The notes under the pieces: model-generated | Database searches by the model: none | Seen by the model: only the letters and a program-made list of their open reading frames with translations | Told to the model about the DNA's origin: nothing | In this document: positions 62,961 through 64,000 of the stretch, in pieces | Layout: the number at the start of each line of letters is the position of its first letter | Numbering within the stretch: the stretch's first letter is position 1 | Made by a program: the position numbers and the translations under genes | Source: Lotus japonicus | Lineage: Eukaryota > Streptophyta > Magnoliopsida > Fabales > Fabaceae | Length of the DNA: 64,000 bases | Reading direction: 5' to 3' | Assembly: GCF_012489685.1 (NCBI RefSeq) | Contig: NC_080042.1 | Location: 20,288,150-20,352,149, forward strand

Positions 62961-64000
62961 ACTTCTCATTTTCCAAAACTAATATCCAAGCCCTAAGCTT
63001 TCATCTGACATTGTTATCATTATTAAAAGGGTTCAGAGGTTGTTTAGTGTATTATGAATTTTCCTTGTAAAATAGTTTCCATTTAGGTTTATCTCTAACC
63101 TTATGAGTTTAAAAGATCCCAACATCCCAAGTAATTCCCAGAGAAGGTCTCGATCCACTAAAATAATAAGGGTCCGAACCTCGATTCGTCCCTTCAAACT
63201 TTTCCAAAATCTCATGTTAAATTTGGCATAACTGCCCGTTATCCTCTCTGACGTACAACAGATATATGTGTAATTTCATAATCAAAGTAACACAATCCAA
63301 CACTCATGGCACATATATCAACACGTCATAGATTAACCATTTAGCACATAGCATATAGGACAAATATCACACATCCTAGATTAACCAGGTAGCATTTAGC
63401 ATGTGAATCAACGTCAATAACAATCAAGCAATAAAAGATTATCAATTGTCAGCCGTAGCCTCAGAAAACATTTTTCCCAGTCAACCACAATCAAGTGCAT
63501 AACAATAAATCAAGTCGAATTCATCGACGCCTAAAATACAAATAGCTAGTAAGTAAGTTGCCCTCACCTCGAGTTGTTCTAGTCTCGCGGTGTAGGTCTC
63601 GCTCACAAGCTAGTTCAGTCAATCCCAAAGTTTCCACAAACGATCCTTAGGACAAATTCACAGAAATCAATCAAATTAAGTCGATATAATCGAAACAATA
63701 CTAACTAAAGTTAGACAAAGCCCAAGAAGCTTCAGAGTACAACATTTAGGCACGAATGGAAGGGCTTTCCCCGAATGGATGAGTTTTGACTCGATTCAAG
63801 TTTTGTACAAAAACACTTTATTCGCTAAAACGTGCATAACTCGAGCTACAGAACTCGGAATGACACGAAACCGGCGCCAAAATTTCGACAATTGAAAGAG
63901 CTACGCAATGGCTCAGGTCATAGAGACCCAAAAATTATTTTTGGACACGGTACCCAAGCAAGTAGGTTTCGGCCACTATGGAAAATAGGGTTGTCGAACT

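Larger units (their letters stand above)
61340..64000 (-). mobile_element. Tk6: reverse Tekay-like LTR, runs off the window
   Basis: Begins TGTAACACCCCGATTTCGG at 61340, next to AGATG (candidate duplication). No primer-site complement lies to its left, so it is either a solo LTR or a 3' LTR. Minus-strand features: donor GAG|GTGAGGGC at 63567, hairpin module 62790-62960, hairpin array 62336-62785, acceptor TGCCAG at 61954. After the acceptor GCG replaces ATG, so no LTR ORF can start there. Confidence 0.88.

Overview
This window looks like intergenic, heterochromatin-type DNA from a plant (a eudicot, probably a legume; that guess rests only on the style of the SIRE/Maximus-like and Tekay-like elements). 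I see no host protein gene, rRNA or tRNA gene. Nearly every base can be assigned to LTR retrotransposons, solo LTRs and one hAT DNA transposon nested inside one another. Many insertions can be delimited to the base because target-site duplications (TSDs) are intact. Names used below (Tk1-Tk6, B, E-ORF, S, H, G, I, J, L, M) are mine.

Layout. (1) 1-31936 is one forward Ty3/gypsy element of chromovirus (Tekay-like) type, Tk3, with unusually long LTRs (about 4 kb). Its 5' LTR was hit by a SIRE/Maximus-type copia element, B (3' part at 8420-16836). B was in turn split by a reverse Tekay-like element, Tk2 (1-8419), whose gag carries a solo LTR, Tk1 (695-4323). Tk3's 5' LTR also holds the solo LTR Tk4 (16923-21374). 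Its gag-pol (23428-27845) is broken by nonsense and frameshift lesions; its 3' LTR is complete (27883-31936). (2) 31937-53460 is a reverse, decayed Athila-like element, L, split by a SIRE-type solo LTR, S (34623-53057). S contains solo LTR H (36540-52889). H contains both element G (38208-47130, itself holding solo LTR Tk5) and a 4.5 kb hAT transposon (48272-52777). (3) 53463-61339 is a reverse Tat-lineage element, M, with inserts J (small non-autonomous chromovirus derivative) and I (solo LTR). The right end, 61340-64000, is another reverse Tekay-like LTR, Tk6.

Most unusual content. The Tekay-like LTRs are not plain promoter/terminator repeats. They carry (a) a TATA box; (b) a splice donor of the form AG|GTRAGGGC conserved between divergent subfamilies; (c) arrays of short hairpins whose stems change on both sides while the loops stay constant; (d) an AG acceptor placed exactly before an ATG; and (e) an open reading frame of about 150-159 codons with a conserved N-terminal region and an acidic, SUMO-interaction-like tail. 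The 158-codon ORF in the divergent LTR I sits at the same place and shows a weak but collinear match. I know of no description of such an intron plus hairpin-array plus ORF layout in plant LTRs. Other points of interest are an antisense ORF with its own TATA box in copia element B, a retroelement with only 194 bp between 2.3 kb LTRs (G), and a four-exon hAT transposase that has lost the block expected to hold its catalytic glutamate.
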